A stretch of DNA of 39,534 nucleotides from an uncultured Geobacter sp. (GTDB lineage: Bacteria > Desulfobacterota > Desulfuromonadia > Geobacterales > Geobacteraceae). The stretch spans positions 1-39,534 of the forward strand of contig CAIYDQ010000275.1 of NCBI GenBank assembly GCA_903925075.1, read 5' to 3'. Below are positions 25,528 through 33,992 of the stretch, piece after piece. Under the pieces are notes generated by a model. That model had not been told where the DNA came from, did no database searches, and worked only from the letters and a program-made list of their open reading frames with translations. Every line of letters starts with the position of its first letter. The stretch's first letter is position 1. Position numbers and translations under genes: made by a program.

Positions 25528-28152
25528 TTAACCCAGCAGTTCCTTGACCAATTCGATCTCGTCCTCGCGGCTCGCCGCCCGGCCATTGAGTTTCGCGCTC
25601 AGCACCGCGTCCAGCAGCTCCCGGTAGAGCGGCCCCTGCTGTATCCCCAATTCCTTCAGGTCCTCGCCGCCGATCAGGGTGCGCACCTCGTGCAGTTTGG
25701 TGAAGTAGAGCGAGATGTATCTCTTCATCTCGGAACTGCCGCTTTTGGCCATCTGGTAGAGGAGCACCTCCACCGAGAGCCCTCTCAGGAAAAAGTAGAC
25801 CTCGCCGTTGTCGAGCTTTCCCTGCGCGGCAAGCCTCGCCTCCATGGCAACGACCAGCTTCTCTCCCTGCTTGCGCATCTCGACCAGCCTCGCCTTGTAA
25901 TGTTCGCTCACCGCGAGGCGGGTGCAGCCCCCCCAGAACTCGTCGTCGGTGAGAGACTCGCAAAGGGCGAGGAAATAAACGGCCCACCTCTCGTAGGGGC
26001 GCTCCAGGTACAGAAGGTCGAACCAGGAGACCATGTAGCGCACCTCTTCGAGCACGCTCTGCATGGCGACGGTGAGCTCCAGGCTCGGGTGTATGAACCG
26101 GAACAGCCCCAAAGAGGACATGCGCGAGATCCCTTTCAAAGGTTCCTTCTCCTTGAGGATCTGCACCAGCTCCGAGAGGAGCCTTCTCCCCCCCAGCTTC
26201 TCCAGGAAGTCCATCTTGACGGCGTTCTTGATCAGGTCTTCGGTGTGCTTGGCGATCTTGAAGTTGAGCCTTTGCTCGAAGCGGATGGCTCTGAAGACGC
26301 GGGTCGGGTCCTCGACGAAGGAGAGGTTGTGCAGCACGCGGATCACCTTGGCCTGCAGATCGCGGTAAGCGCCGAAATAATCGATCAACCGGCCGAAAGA
26401 GGCGCCGTTCAGGGCGATGGCGAGCGTGTTGACGGTGAAATCGCGCCGGTAAAGGTCCATCTTCAGGCTGGAGCGCTCGACGGTGGGGAGCGCTCCGGGC
26501 GAGACGTAGTATTCGAGGCGGGTGCTGGCCACGTCGATCTTGTAGCCGTCGGCAAAGACGATCACCGCCGTGCCGAACTTCTGATGGCTCTTCACCCGGC
26601 AGCCGAAGCGGTCGGCGAAGGTTTCGGCGAAGAGGATGCCGTCGCCGTCGACCGTGACATCCAGGTCCATGTTCTCGTTGCCCAAAAGCAGGTCCCTGAC
26701 GAAGCCGCCCACGGCGTAGACGGCGAGCTCAAGCTGGTCGCCGACCCGCCCCAGATCGTGCAGCACGTCGATCGCCCGCCTGGCCAGGTGCCTGTTCATG
26801 AGCCCCTCGACCTCGCGGTTCTTGACGTGGGTGGCGTCGCGGGCCAGATCGTAGAGCGCCTCGCCGCCCAGGCTGTAGCGCAACAAGTCGGTCCGGGTCA
26901 CCACGCCCGTGAGCAGGCCGTCGGCGATCACCGGCACCAGCCTCGCATCCCCGCCGACCATGTAGGCCTGCAACTCGCCGATGGGTGTCTCCGGAGAGGC
27001 GGCCAGGAATTCCGTGTGCATGTAGTCGGTGACCGGGACCTGCCCCAGGTTATGGTACAGCGCCTTCTCCACGGTCTTTCGCGAGATGATGCCGAGCACC
27101 TTGTCGGCGGCCATCACCGGCATGGCGCTCACGTTGTAGCGCACCAGTTGCTCGCGCGCCTCCTCGATCGAGCAGTCGGGGGGGACGGTCTTGACCGGCG
27201 AGGACATGATGTCGCGCGCCGAGCGCCGCGGATCGACCCGTTGGCGCAACGCCACGTCCAACTGCTGCAGCACCTGGATCAGGGTGAGTCCCTTGACGGT
27301 GGCCGAGGCCGCCGTGGCGTGCCCTCCCCCGCCCAGTTCCTGCAGGATCTCGCCCACCCGCACCTCGGGAACGCGGCTTCTGGCGATGACGAACACCCGG
27401 TCCGCCATGGCGACCACCAGGAAAAGCGCCTGCAGGTTTTCCATGTCCCGGATCATGTGGGCGAGCGTGGCGATGTCGCCCACGTAGCGGTCCACCGAGG
27501 CGTGCGCCACCGAGACCTCGACCCCCTTGAGCGAGCTGGTCTTAAGCGAGGTAAGGAGCTCGTTCAAAAGCGAGACTTGTTCGACGGTCAGATCCTTGCC
27601 GATCGAGTCGGCCACCTCGTTCAGGTTCGCCCCTCGCCCCAAAAGCCAGGCCGCGGCCAGGTAATCCTCGACGGTGGCCGAGGGGAAGGTGAGGTTGCCG
27701 GTATCCTCGTGGATGCCGAGCATCATCAGGGTGGCCTCGAAGGAAGTGACCTCGATCCCCTGCCGCATGAGGCGGCTGGCCAGGATGGTGGTGGTGGAGC
27801 CGCAAGGGCGGATCTCGCCGCCGGTGGCGGGGATGTCGCCGGAATTCTTGGGGTGGTGGTCGTAGATGTGCACCTCGAACCCGCCCCCCTTGGCGAGCTC
27901 GCCCAGTTTGCCGATGCGCGAGGAGTGCTGACAGTCGACGATGATCAGGCGGGTGATGAGGGCTGGGTCCAGGTCCTTGAAGCGGGTGAAGATCAGTTCC
28001 GGCGAGGAGCCCTGTTTCTGGAAGAAATCCCTGACCGCCTTCTCCTGGGCGCCGGAGAGCACCAGCAAGGCGTCCGGGTACAGTTTTTTCGCGGCGACCA
28101 TGGAACCGATGCAGTCGAAGTCGGCGTTCACATGGGTGGTGATGACGTCCAT
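25528..28152 (-). CDS. DHH-CBS-tRNA nucleotidyltransferase/poly(A) polymerase fusion
   Basis: An 874-residue fusion. Residues 1-290 are a DHH phosphoesterase (HVNADFDCIGSM at 7-18, DHH at 98-100, GGGGHATAAS at 274-283); residues 312-425 are a pair of CBS domains; from about 475 a class II tRNA nucleotidyltransferase/poly(A) polymerase head follows, with VGGFVRDLLLG (481-491), metal-binding DLDV (496-499) and RRDFTVN. This layout is known in bacteria that split CCA addition into separate CC- and A-adding enzymes, and Geobacter sulfurreducens is reported to do so. A-addition is the likely role, but poly(A) polymerase is not excluded. The ATG overlaps the stop of the upstream gene by one base. 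Confidence 0.88.
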   Translation of the reverse strand: MDVITTHVNADFDCIGSMVAAKKLYPDALLVLSGAQEKAVRDFFQKQGSSPELIFTRFKDLDPALITRLIIVDCQHSSRIGKLGELAKGGGFEVHIYDHHPKNSGDIPATGGEIRPCGSTTTILASRLMRQGIEVTSFEATLMMLGIHEDTGNLTFPSATVEDYLAAAWLLGRGANLNEVADSIGKDLTVEQVSLLNELLTSLKTSSLKGVEVSVAHASVDRYVGDIATLAHMIRDMENLQALFLVVAMADRVFVIARSRVPEVRVGEILQELGGGGHATAASATVKGLTLIQVLQQLDVALRQRVDPRRSARDIMSSPVKTVPPDCSIEEAREQLVRYNVSAMPVMAADKVLGIISRKTVEKALYHNLGQVPVTDYMHTEFLAASPETPIGELQAYMVGGDARLVPVIADGLLTGVVTRTDLLRYSLGGEALYDLARDATHVKNREVEGLMNRHLARRAIDVLHDLGRVGDQLELAVYAVGGFVRDLLLGNENMDLDVTVDGDGILFAETFADRFGCRVKSHQKFGTAVIVFADGYKIDVASTRLEYYVSPGALPTVERSSLKMDLYRRDFTVNTLAIALNGASFGRLIDYFGAYRDLQAKVIRVLHNLSFVEDPTRVFRAIRFEQRLNFKIAKHTEDLIKNAVKMDFLEKLGGRRLLSELVQILKEKEPLKGISRMSSLGLFRFIHPSLELTVAMQSVLEEVRYMVSWFDLLYLERPYERWAVYFLALCESLTDDEFWGGCTRLAVSEHYKARLVEMRKQGEKLVVAMEARLAAQGKLDNGEVYFFLRGLSVEVLLYQMAKSGSSEMKRYISLYFTKLHEVRTLIGGEDLKELGIQQGPLYRELLDAVLSAKLNGRAASREDEIELVKELLG

Positions 28153-28952
28153 CAGCAGACCGTCACGGCCGCGTAAGCAACTACCCGGTCGAGATCGCCG
28201 TTCACTTCCCCGCTGGAGGTGTAGGCGAGCAGTCGGCTGGAGGTGGCGCCGAGCGCCTTGGCGGCCACCAACATCACGCTGGCGGCAACGGCGCCGCACA
28301 TGGTGATCCCCTGGTTACGGCAGACCCGCAAAAGCCCCTCCGGGTTAAGTGCCGCGATCTCGGCCAGCGCCAAAGCGTCCTTGGCGCGGGCGACGTCGGC
28401 CGACTCGTAGTGGTTCATGTCGGAGCTGGCGACGATCAGCACCTCGCCGCCGTAGGCGGCGATGGCGCGGGCGATGCCGGCGCCGATGGCGGCAAGCGTC
28501 GGGTAATCTTGCAGGCCCAGACAGAGCGCGGCGATAGTGACCTTGGGATTTCTAAACTGCAGGAAGGGGAGCTGCACCTCGACGGAGTGTTCCATCCGGT
28601 GCGCCGCGGCGTCCTCGCGCATGCCGGGGACTTCTTTGAGGATCAACCGGGAGAGTCGGCCGTTCACCGGCACCGGGCCCAGAGGCGTGAGCCAATCGCC
28701 GGCGGGAGCGAGCGCTGCCGGCGCGCCGAGCCCTGTGTGAGTGGGGCAGACGACCAGGACCGCGTCCGGCACCTTGACCGCGCCGTAGACCAGGCCGGCC
28801 ACCTTTCCTGAGTAGACGTAGCCGGCGTGCGGCGCGATGACGCCGATGGCCCGGACTGTTTCGCCCTGCGGCACCATGGCGCGCAGCTCAAGCCTAAGCC
28901 GGTCGGGGTCGTGCGTGTAGAACTGGCCGCAAACTGCGGGTTGACGTACCAT
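28152..28952 (-). CDS. amrB: AmmeMemoRadiSam system protein B (MEMO1 family)
   Basis: A 266-residue MEMO-like protein related to class III dioxygenases. Conserved segments include GVIAPHAGYVYSGKVAG, VCPTHTG, HRMEHSVEVQLPFLQ and SSDMNHYE, which supply the presumptive metal-binding histidines. In many bacteria MEMO is linked with an AMMECR1 protein and a radical SAM enzyme; neither is next to it here. GGGAGG lies five bases before the ATG (28950-28952); the upstream ATG at 28982 would include the ribosome site in the protein. It is 19 bp after scpB and is coupled to the fusion gene by TGATG. Confidence 0.87.
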   Translation of the reverse strand: MVRQPAVCGQFYTHDPDRLRLELRAMVPQGETVRAIGVIAPHAGYVYSGKVAGLVYGAVKVPDAVLVVCPTHTGLGAPAALAPAGDWLTPLGPVPVNGRLSRLILKEVPGMREDAAAHRMEHSVEVQLPFLQFRNPKVTIAALCLGLQDYPTLAAIGAGIARAIAAYGGEVLIVASSDMNHYESADVARAKDALALAEIAALNPEGLLRVCRNQGITMCGAVAASVMLVAAKALGATSSRLLAYTSSGEVNGDLDRVVAYAAVTVC

Positions 28953-28971
28953 GCGAGCCTCCCATCGATCC

Positions 28972-29550
28972 TTAAGATTCAACCGCCTCCAGCGGCAATT
29001 CGGGCTGGTCGGCGAAGGGGTCCGGAGGCGCCAGTTCCTGGATCTCCTTGAGCGTGGGGAGCGAAGCCAGGTCCTTCAGACCGAATAGTTCCAGAAACTC
29101 CCGGCTGGTGCCGTAGATGAGCGGTTTGCCGGGGACGTCCTTCTTGCCTAGAATCCTCAAAAGCTTCTTTTCCAAAAGGCTCTTCAGCACCCCGCCGGAG
29201 TCCACCCCGCGCAGGTATTCGACCTCGGCCCGGGTGACGGGCTGGCGGTAGGCGACGATGGAGAGCGTCTCCAGGGCCGACTGGCTGAACTTGACCCCCT
29301 TGCTCTTGGTGAGCCTCCTGATGTAGTCGGCGTGCTCCGGCCGGCTGCGCAACTGGTAGCCGCCGGCCACCTGCGCCAGCACGATGCCGCGTCCGCCGGC
29401 CGCGTACTCCCGGGCCAGCTCCTCGAGCGCCAGGCGTATGTCGGCGCGCTCGTGCTCCTCCAGGATAAGAGCGAGCCGGTCCAGCGACAGCGGCTGGTCG
29501 TGAACGAAGATGAGACTCTCGACGATGGTTTTCAGAGACTTGCTCGGCAA
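28972..29550 (-). CDS. scpB: Segregation and condensation protein B
   Basis: A 192-residue kleisin-associated winged-helix protein that works with ScpA and SMC in chromosome condensation. The family features KTIVESLIFVHDQPLSLDRLA at the start, QSALETLSIVAYRQPVTRAEVEYLRGVDSGGVLKSLLEK in the middle, and the end ELFGLKDLASLP are all present. The start is a TTG (29548-29550) seven bases after GGAG. Acidic-proline tail (PPDPFADQPELPLE) is normal. It follows scpA by 41 bp. Confidence 0.93.
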   Translation of the reverse strand: MPSKSLKTIVESLIFVHDQPLSLDRLALILEEHERADIRLALEELAREYAAGGRGIVLAQVAGGYQLRSRPEHADYIRRLTKSKGVKFSQSALETLSIVAYRQPVTRAEVEYLRGVDSGGVLKSLLEKKLLRILGKKDVPGKPLIYGTSREFLELFGLKDLASLPTLKEIQELAPPDPFADQPELPLEAVES

Positions 29551-29591
29551 CTAACCACTCCAGTGTTTGCGTGTTCGGCGGCAAAAAGGGC

Positions 29592-30374
29592 TCAGGCCGG
29601 CGCCCCATCCCCCTCGGCATCTTCGTCCTGCGCGTTCAAGGCGAGCCAGATGGAACCCAGGCACTCCCCTTGGGTGATCTTTATCAAATGGAGCTTGCAC
29701 AATTCCAGTATGGAAAGAAAGGTCACCACCAGCAGATCCCGGGTCATGCGCTCGCTGAAAAGCGCGTCGAAGCGGAGCGTCTTTTGGGCGTGCAAAAGTG
29801 AGAGCACCTCGCCGATGCGATCGGCGATGCTGATCCCGTCGGTGATCACGTCGTGAAAGGTCTCCACCGAGACCCGCGCCAGCACCCGGCGAAAGGCCTC
29901 GATCAGCTCGAACAGCTCGACGTCGGCCGGCTCCTCGGTCTGCTCCAGGTCGGCCAATTCGGCGGAGGCGAACTTCCTGGCGAAGACGTCGCGCCCGAGC
30001 AGATGGCGGCTGGAGAGCTGCTGGCTGGCGTCCCGGTAGCGCTGGTACTCCAAAAGCCTGCGCACCAGTTCGGCGCGCGGGTCTTCGGGCTCGGCCTCCT
30101 CGTCCTCGCTCTCGACCGGCAGCAGCATGCGCGATTTGATCTGCAAGAGCGTCGCCGCCATCACCAGGAACTCCCCGGCTATGTCCAGGTTCAGTTCCTT
30201 GAGTATCTCCATGTATTCCAGATACTGCCGGGTGATGGCGGCGATCGGGATGTTGTAGATGTCCAGCTCGTTCTTCTTGATGAGGTGGAGCAGCAGGTCG
30301 AGCGGACCTTCGAACTCCTCGATCTGCACCCGATAGGCGTCTTCCAGCGCGTCGGAAAAGAGATTGCTTTGCAT
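29592..30374 (-). CDS. scpA: Segregation and condensation protein A
   Basis: The kleisin subunit bridging SMC heads. The N-terminal motif YRVQIEEFEGPLDLLLHLIKKNELDIYNIPIA and the following QYLEYMEILKELNLDIAGEFLVMAATLLQIKSRMLLP are diagnostic. A negatively charged linker and the C-terminal winged helix (VTFLSILELCKLHLIKITQ) complete 260 residues. Start choice is uncertain: the ATG at 30372-30374 gives a usual N-terminus but has no good ribosome site; a TTG at 30404 would add ten residues and has AGGGTG eleven bases upstream. It follows trpS closely. Confidence 0.92.
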   Translation of the reverse strand: MQSNLFSDALEDAYRVQIEEFEGPLDLLLHLIKKNELDIYNIPIAAITRQYLEYMEILKELNLDIAGEFLVMAATLLQIKSRMLLPVESEDEEAEPEDPRAELVRRLLEYQRYRDASQQLSSRHLLGRDVFARKFASAELADLEQTEEPADVELFELIEAFRRVLARVSVETFHDVITDGISIADRIGEVLSLLHAQKTLRFDALFSERMTRDLLVVTFLSILELCKLHLIKITQGECLGSIWLALNAQDEDAEGDGAPA

Positions 30375-30412
30375 GCTTTCGAGAGGCAGAAAGACTCCGT
30401 TCAACGTTTGAT

Positions 30413-31396
30413 TTACACCCTGAGGGCGGCGCGCACCTCGACCATGGTCTCTTTGGCGACGGCTTCCGCCTTGCGGCTCCCCTCTTCCAGCACCTCTTGG
30501 ACCAGGCCGCTTTGTCGAGCCAGCTCCTCGCGCTTCGCCCTGAACGGAGCCAGGGTGTCAACCATGCAACCGGCGAGGATCTTCTTGCAGTCGACGCAGC
30601 CAAGCGTCGCGGCGCGGCAGGCGATGACGATCTCGTCCCGTTTCTCCTGCGGCACGTAGAGCGAGTGCAGCGTGAAGGCCACGCAGCGATCGGGCTCGCC
30701 CGGATCCTTTTTGAAGGGGCGCAGCGTGTCGGTCACCATGGACATCACCTTCTTCCTGGTCTCCTCCGCGTCGTCCGAGAGGAAAATGGCGTTGCCGTAG
30801 GACTTGCTCATCTTCCTGCCGTCCAGCCCCAGCACCTTGGGGGTTTCGGTAAGGAGCGCCGCCGGTTCGGGGAACACGGGGCCGTAGAGGTGGTTGAAGC
30901 GGCGCGCGATCTCGCGGGTGATCTCCAGGTGAGGGACCTGATCCTGGCCCACCGGCACCCGCGCCGACTTGTAGACGATGATGTCGGAGGCCATCAGCAC
31001 CGGATAGCCCAGAAACCCGAAGGTCGAGAGGTCCTTGGTGGTGAGGTTTTCCTGCATCTCCTTGTAGGTCGGGTTGCGCTCCAGCCAGGAGACCGGCGTG
31101 ATCATGGAGAGGATCAGGCAGAGCTCGGCGTGCTGCGGCACATGGCTCTGCTCGAAGATGACGCTCTTCTCGGGATCGATGCCGAACGCCAACCAATCGA
31201 GCACCATCTCGTTGATGCTGTCCTTGATCCCTTCGGTATTCGCGTATTCGGTGGTCAGCGAATGCCAGTCGGCGGCGAAGAAGAAGCAGTCGAAGTTGCG
31301 CTGCAGCTCCAGCCAGTTGGAGAGCACCCCGTGGAAATGTCCCAGGTGCAGTTTTCCGGTAGGCCTCATGCCGCTGACGATACGGTTATTGCTCAT
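30413..31396 (-). CDS. trpS: Tryptophanyl-tRNA synthetase
   Basis: Class I synthetase, 327 residues. It shows MRPTGKLHLGHFHGVLSNW (HIGH as HLGH) near the N-terminus, the tryptophan pocket around AADWHSLTTEY, VGQDQVPHLEITREIARRFN, and KMSKS as GRKMSKSYGNAI. The segment CVDCKKILAGCMVD carries two Cys and is part of the C-terminal helical region. AGGAG precedes the ATG (31394-31396) by 11 bases; the longer upstream frame has no support. It sits between the site-2 protease gene and scpA, a common arrangement in this lineage. Confidence 0.95.
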   Translation of the reverse strand: MSNNRIVSGMRPTGKLHLGHFHGVLSNWLELQRNFDCFFFAADWHSLTTEYANTEGIKDSINEMVLDWLAFGIDPEKSVIFEQSHVPQHAELCLILSMITPVSWLERNPTYKEMQENLTTKDLSTFGFLGYPVLMASDIIVYKSARVPVGQDQVPHLEITREIARRFNHLYGPVFPEPAALLTETPKVLGLDGRKMSKSYGNAIFLSDDAEETRKKVMSMVTDTLRPFKKDPGEPDRCVAFTLHSLYVPQEKRDEIVIACRAATLGCVDCKKILAGCMVDTLAPFRAKREELARQSGLVQEVLEEGSRKAEAVAKETMVEVRAALRV

Positions 31397-31447
31397 AAAT
31401 GCGGGTACTCCTTTGAATAGATAGTGAAACAAGAAGAAACTGCTTTC

Positions 31448-31608
31448 GCCACGGAGAAAATCTGAGAAAATCCGAGAACTCCACGTCAAAAGCTTAGACG
31501 GGTTAACGGCTTAAGACGGTAAGGCTTAAGGCGGCAAGACTTCGAATCGGAAAAGCCTTTACCCTGTTTGTAAGCCTTACTCGGACTTCCTCGGATTTTC
31601 TCCGTGGC
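31448..31608. repeat. Large inverted repeat between trpS and the M50 protease gene
   Basis: The outer arms 31448-31462 and 31594-31608 are perfect 15-bp reverse complements. Inside, GTAAGGCTT (31519-31527) pairs with AAGCCTTAC (31572-31580), and the left side carries an extra copy of TGAGAAAATC. Between them are two loose copies of GGCTTAAGRCGG. The 160-bp unit looks like a palindromic intergenic element; no open frame or T-run is inside. Confidence 0.7.
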
Positions 31609-31622
31609 AAATGGTTTTGGTT

Positions 31623-32303
31623 TTACCTCATCATCAACCTGTTCACGCCGAACACCAGGCTGCTCTGCGGCCCGGCCAGCAGGTGCACGCCAAAGCTCAA
31701 CGCAGGCGATATCACGTAACTGAAGGCGTTGGTGAAGAAGACCAGAGCCATGACGAGGATCATGCCGAAGCGCTCGACGCGCGCCAAAGCCATGGACGGG
31801 CCGTTGGGGAGCAGGCCGATGGCCACCCTCCCCCCGTCCAGCGGCGGCACCGGGATCAGGTTGAAGATGGCAAGCACGAGGTTTATGTAGACCGAGAAGG
31901 CGAGCATCAGCGTGATCGGGTCGACGAATGCCGCCAGCGGCGAGCCGCCCGCGAGGCCCGCCGACACGGCCACCAGGGCGCGCATGGCGAGAGCGGAAAC
32001 GGTGGCCAGCGCGAAGTTGGTGATGGGGCCGGCGGCGGCGACCCAGATCATGTCCCTTTTCGGGTGACGCAGATTGTTGAAATTGACCGGCACCGGCTTT
32101 GCCCAGCCGAACCCGATGATGAACACCATCAAGGTGCCGACGATATCCAGAGGTTTGATGGGATTGAGGGTGAGCCGCCCCAGGGACTTGGCCGTGTTGT
32201 CTCCGAACAAGTACGCTACGAAGCCGTGCGAAACCTCATGGCAGGTGATCGCCATCAGAGCCGGCACCAGCATGATCGAGACTTTTAAAAAAAACTGTTC
32301 CAT
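31623..32303 (-). CDS. Site-2 protease family protein (M50)
   Basis: A 226-residue membrane metalloprotease. The zinc site HEVSH lies at about residues 22-26 in the first helix, and the second zinc ligand is in NLIPVPPLDGGRVAIG (about 160-175). Some six hydrophobic helices are visible. It lacks PDZ and CBS domains, so it belongs to the compact SREBP-type/YwhC branch whose substrates are mostly unknown. AAAGGA precedes the ATG. It is the first gene of the row M50-trpS-scpA-scpB, although a 225-bp gap with a palindromic repeat separates it from trpS. Confidence 0.92.
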   Translation of the reverse strand: MEQFFLKVSIMLVPALMAITCHEVSHGFVAYLFGDNTAKSLGRLTLNPIKPLDIVGTLMVFIIGFGWAKPVPVNFNNLRHPKRDMIWVAAAGPITNFALATVSALAMRALVAVSAGLAGGSPLAAFVDPITLMLAFSVYINLVLAIFNLIPVPPLDGGRVAIGLLPNGPSMALARVERFGMILVMALVFFTNAFSYVISPALSFGVHLLAGPQSSLVFGVNRLMMR

Positions 32304-32355
32304 TTGGTCCTTTGGGGCAAAAGCGCAGGCTTGAGCATAGATATAGAATCATAAG

Positions 32356-32384
32356 TCTCTAGCAGATCGAGGCGGGAAAGTCAA
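32356..32384 (-). promoter_or_regulatory. Candidate sigma70 promoter for the M50 protease gene
   Basis: Minus-strand TTGACT (32379-32384) and TAGAGA (32356-32361) are 17 bp apart and lie 53-80 bp before the start codon. It falls in the gap after the EamA gene, where no terminator is visible. Confidence 0.4.
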
Positions 32385-32417
32385 CGACGGCCCGAGGTTT
32401 CGGAGAGGTCGCCCCCT

Positions 32418-33314
32418 TCACACCTCGGTCACCGTTTCCCGCCTGGCGCCGTCGCCCCAAAGTTGCAGGATGATCGCTCCGCTCAACAACACGGCGCCCC
32501 CCACTCCCTGCAATGCGGTGATGCGCTCGCCCAGCAGCAGGGTCGAAAGCAGCACGGTGATCAGGGGCTCCAACATGCTGATGATGGAAGCGCTGGTGGC
32601 GCCGATCAGGCGCATGCCGAGAAAAAAGCCCAAGACGCCGAAGAGCGTGGGAAAGACGGCGATGCCGACTATGGAGAGCCAACCGGCGGTGGAGACCCTC
32701 CACTGCAACTCGCCGCTTGCCAGGCCGTAGGCGAGAAAGGCCAGGCCTGCGGAGAAACAGACATAGAGCGAGGTGACCAGAGGGTCGGTATTCTTCAGGA
32801 TCTTGTTGCCGACCACGATATAGCAACTGTAGATAACCGCCGCGCCCAGCACGGAGAACACCCCTGCCGGCTTCACCCCCTGAAAGGAGGCGCCCAGCAA
32901 CAGCACGAGCCCCACGGAGCAGATCGCCAGCGCGAGAGCCTTTTGCGCCGTGAAGCGCTCGTCCCCGAGCAAGACGGCCAGCACCGCGACCAGGGCGGGG
33001 TAGGTGTAAAGCAGCAGCCCGGTGAGCGAGGCGCTCAGGTAATGGATGCCGTTGGCGAAAAGCATCGACATGCCGCCATAGCCGACGGCGCCCATCAGGA
33101 AGAGATGCCGGGCGGTCCGTAAACTGACGCTGCAGCGGATACCGCGCAGCCTGAGATACAGCAGCAGAAAAAGGGCCGCGATCAGGAAGCGGCCGGCGAG
33201 AATGGTGCAGATATTGGCGCCGGCAGCGAAGGCGTATTTAAGCAGGATGCCCAGGGTGGCGAAGCCGGACGCCGAAGCGACGATGATCCAGGCGCCCTTA
33301 TTCTTGTCGTGCAT
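32418..33314 (-). CDS. EamA/DMT family transporter
   Basis: A 298-residue inner-membrane protein of the drug/metabolite transporter superfamily with two EamA repeats of five helices each. The first repeat ends near GLVLLLGASFQG and the second holds SASIISMLEPLITVLLSTLLLGERIT, the usual EamA signature near its end. Such proteins export amino acids, nucleobases or drugs; the substrate here is unknown. GGGAG is nine bases before the ATG at 33312-33314; the longer frame adds 14 residues that include the ribosome site. It has no partner regulator next to it. Confidence 0.9.
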   Translation of the reverse strand: MHDKNKGAWIIVASASGFATLGILLKYAFAAGANICTILAGRFLIAALFLLLYLRLRGIRCSVSLRTARHLFLMGAVGYGGMSMLFANGIHYLSASLTGLLLYTYPALVAVLAVLLGDERFTAQKALALAICSVGLVLLLGASFQGVKPAGVFSVLGAAVIYSCYIVVGNKILKNTDPLVTSLYVCFSAGLAFLAYGLASGELQWRVSTAGWLSIVGIAVFPTLFGVLGFFLGMRLIGATSASIISMLEPLITVLLSTLLLGERITALQGVGGAVLLSGAIILQLWGDGARRETVTEV

Positions 33315-33391
33315 GGCCAAAATCTCCCGGGCTTTTTGATGCTGGGCGCAAGGCAAACAGGCGGCGACCCTGCCGGCGCCACGGGAAAGAG

Positions 33392-33420
33392 TTGCATATC
33401 GGCGGCGTTTCCATTAGATT
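33392..33420 (+). promoter_or_regulatory. Candidate promoter for the plus-strand membrane protein gene
   Basis: TTGCAT (33392-33397) and TAGATT (33415-33420) are separated by 17 bp, about 40 bp before the GTG start. Moderate match only. Confidence 0.35.
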
Positions 33421-33459
33421 GGCCGCAGCAAATCCTAAGTCAGTCGGGGGGGTCGACAG

Positions 33460-33945
33460 GTGATTACAGGGCTACTCTGCGCTTGGCATGACGAGCTGGC
33501 GAAAATCCGCGCTTCCTCGATGGCTGTACAGTGCCTTGCCCTGTCGGTCTTCCTGGTTGCGATCCACAGCCTGATCCTGGGCATATTCATCTTTTTGTTC
33601 ACGGATCTGTTCTATCGCCTGCTCCTAAGATCGAGCATCGAAAATTTTTTCTTTGTCAGGCAATCCGGCCTGTTCCTGGTCTGCCTCGCCTGTTTCTACC
33701 TTTCACCGCTGACCGACCTGACCCGAAAGCACCGTGCGGTTCTGCTCATCATCCTGACGAAGGTGCTGGCCGTCTTGTACCTGGTGACCCATGCCCACTT
33801 CGCCCCCTGGCGGCCGATAATCTACCTGGCTGCCCTCGGAGACGGCCTGATGGGCCTGCTGCTCGCTGTCTGCTACCGCAAGGCCGGGCTTTATTCGCCG
33901 GCAAGTCAGGAAGCAGGTAAAAGACTCAGTAGAAAAGATGCCTGA
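33460..33945 (+). CDS. Hypothetical four-helix membrane protein
   Basis: A 161-residue protein with four hydrophobic segments (about residues 22-48, 66-84, 92-108 and 118-136) and a short polar tail rich in Ser, Lys and Arg. The start is GTG (33460-33462), with a GGGGGG-rich site ten bases before it; an internal ATG at 33520 has no ribosome site. No family is recognised. It lies alone on the plus strand, convergent with sbcC and 47 bp from its end, with no clear terminator between. Confidence 0.6.
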   Translation: MITGLLCAWHDELAKIRASSMAVQCLALSVFLVAIHSLILGIFIFLFTDLFYRLLLRSSIENFFFVRQSGLFLVCLACFYLSPLTDLTRKHRAVLLIILTKVLAVLYLVTHAHFAPWRPIIYLAALGDGLMGLLLAVCYRKAGLYSPASQEAGKRLSRKDA

Positions 33946-33992
33946 AGTTTCTTCGCGTTCTTCGCGCCTTTGCAGTTCAAAAGCATTTTTTC

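Noticed and set aside
25690-28176. 828-codon open frame on the plus strand
   Set aside because: Antisense shadow of the DHH-CBS-nucleotidyltransferase gene; no ribosome site and no domain.
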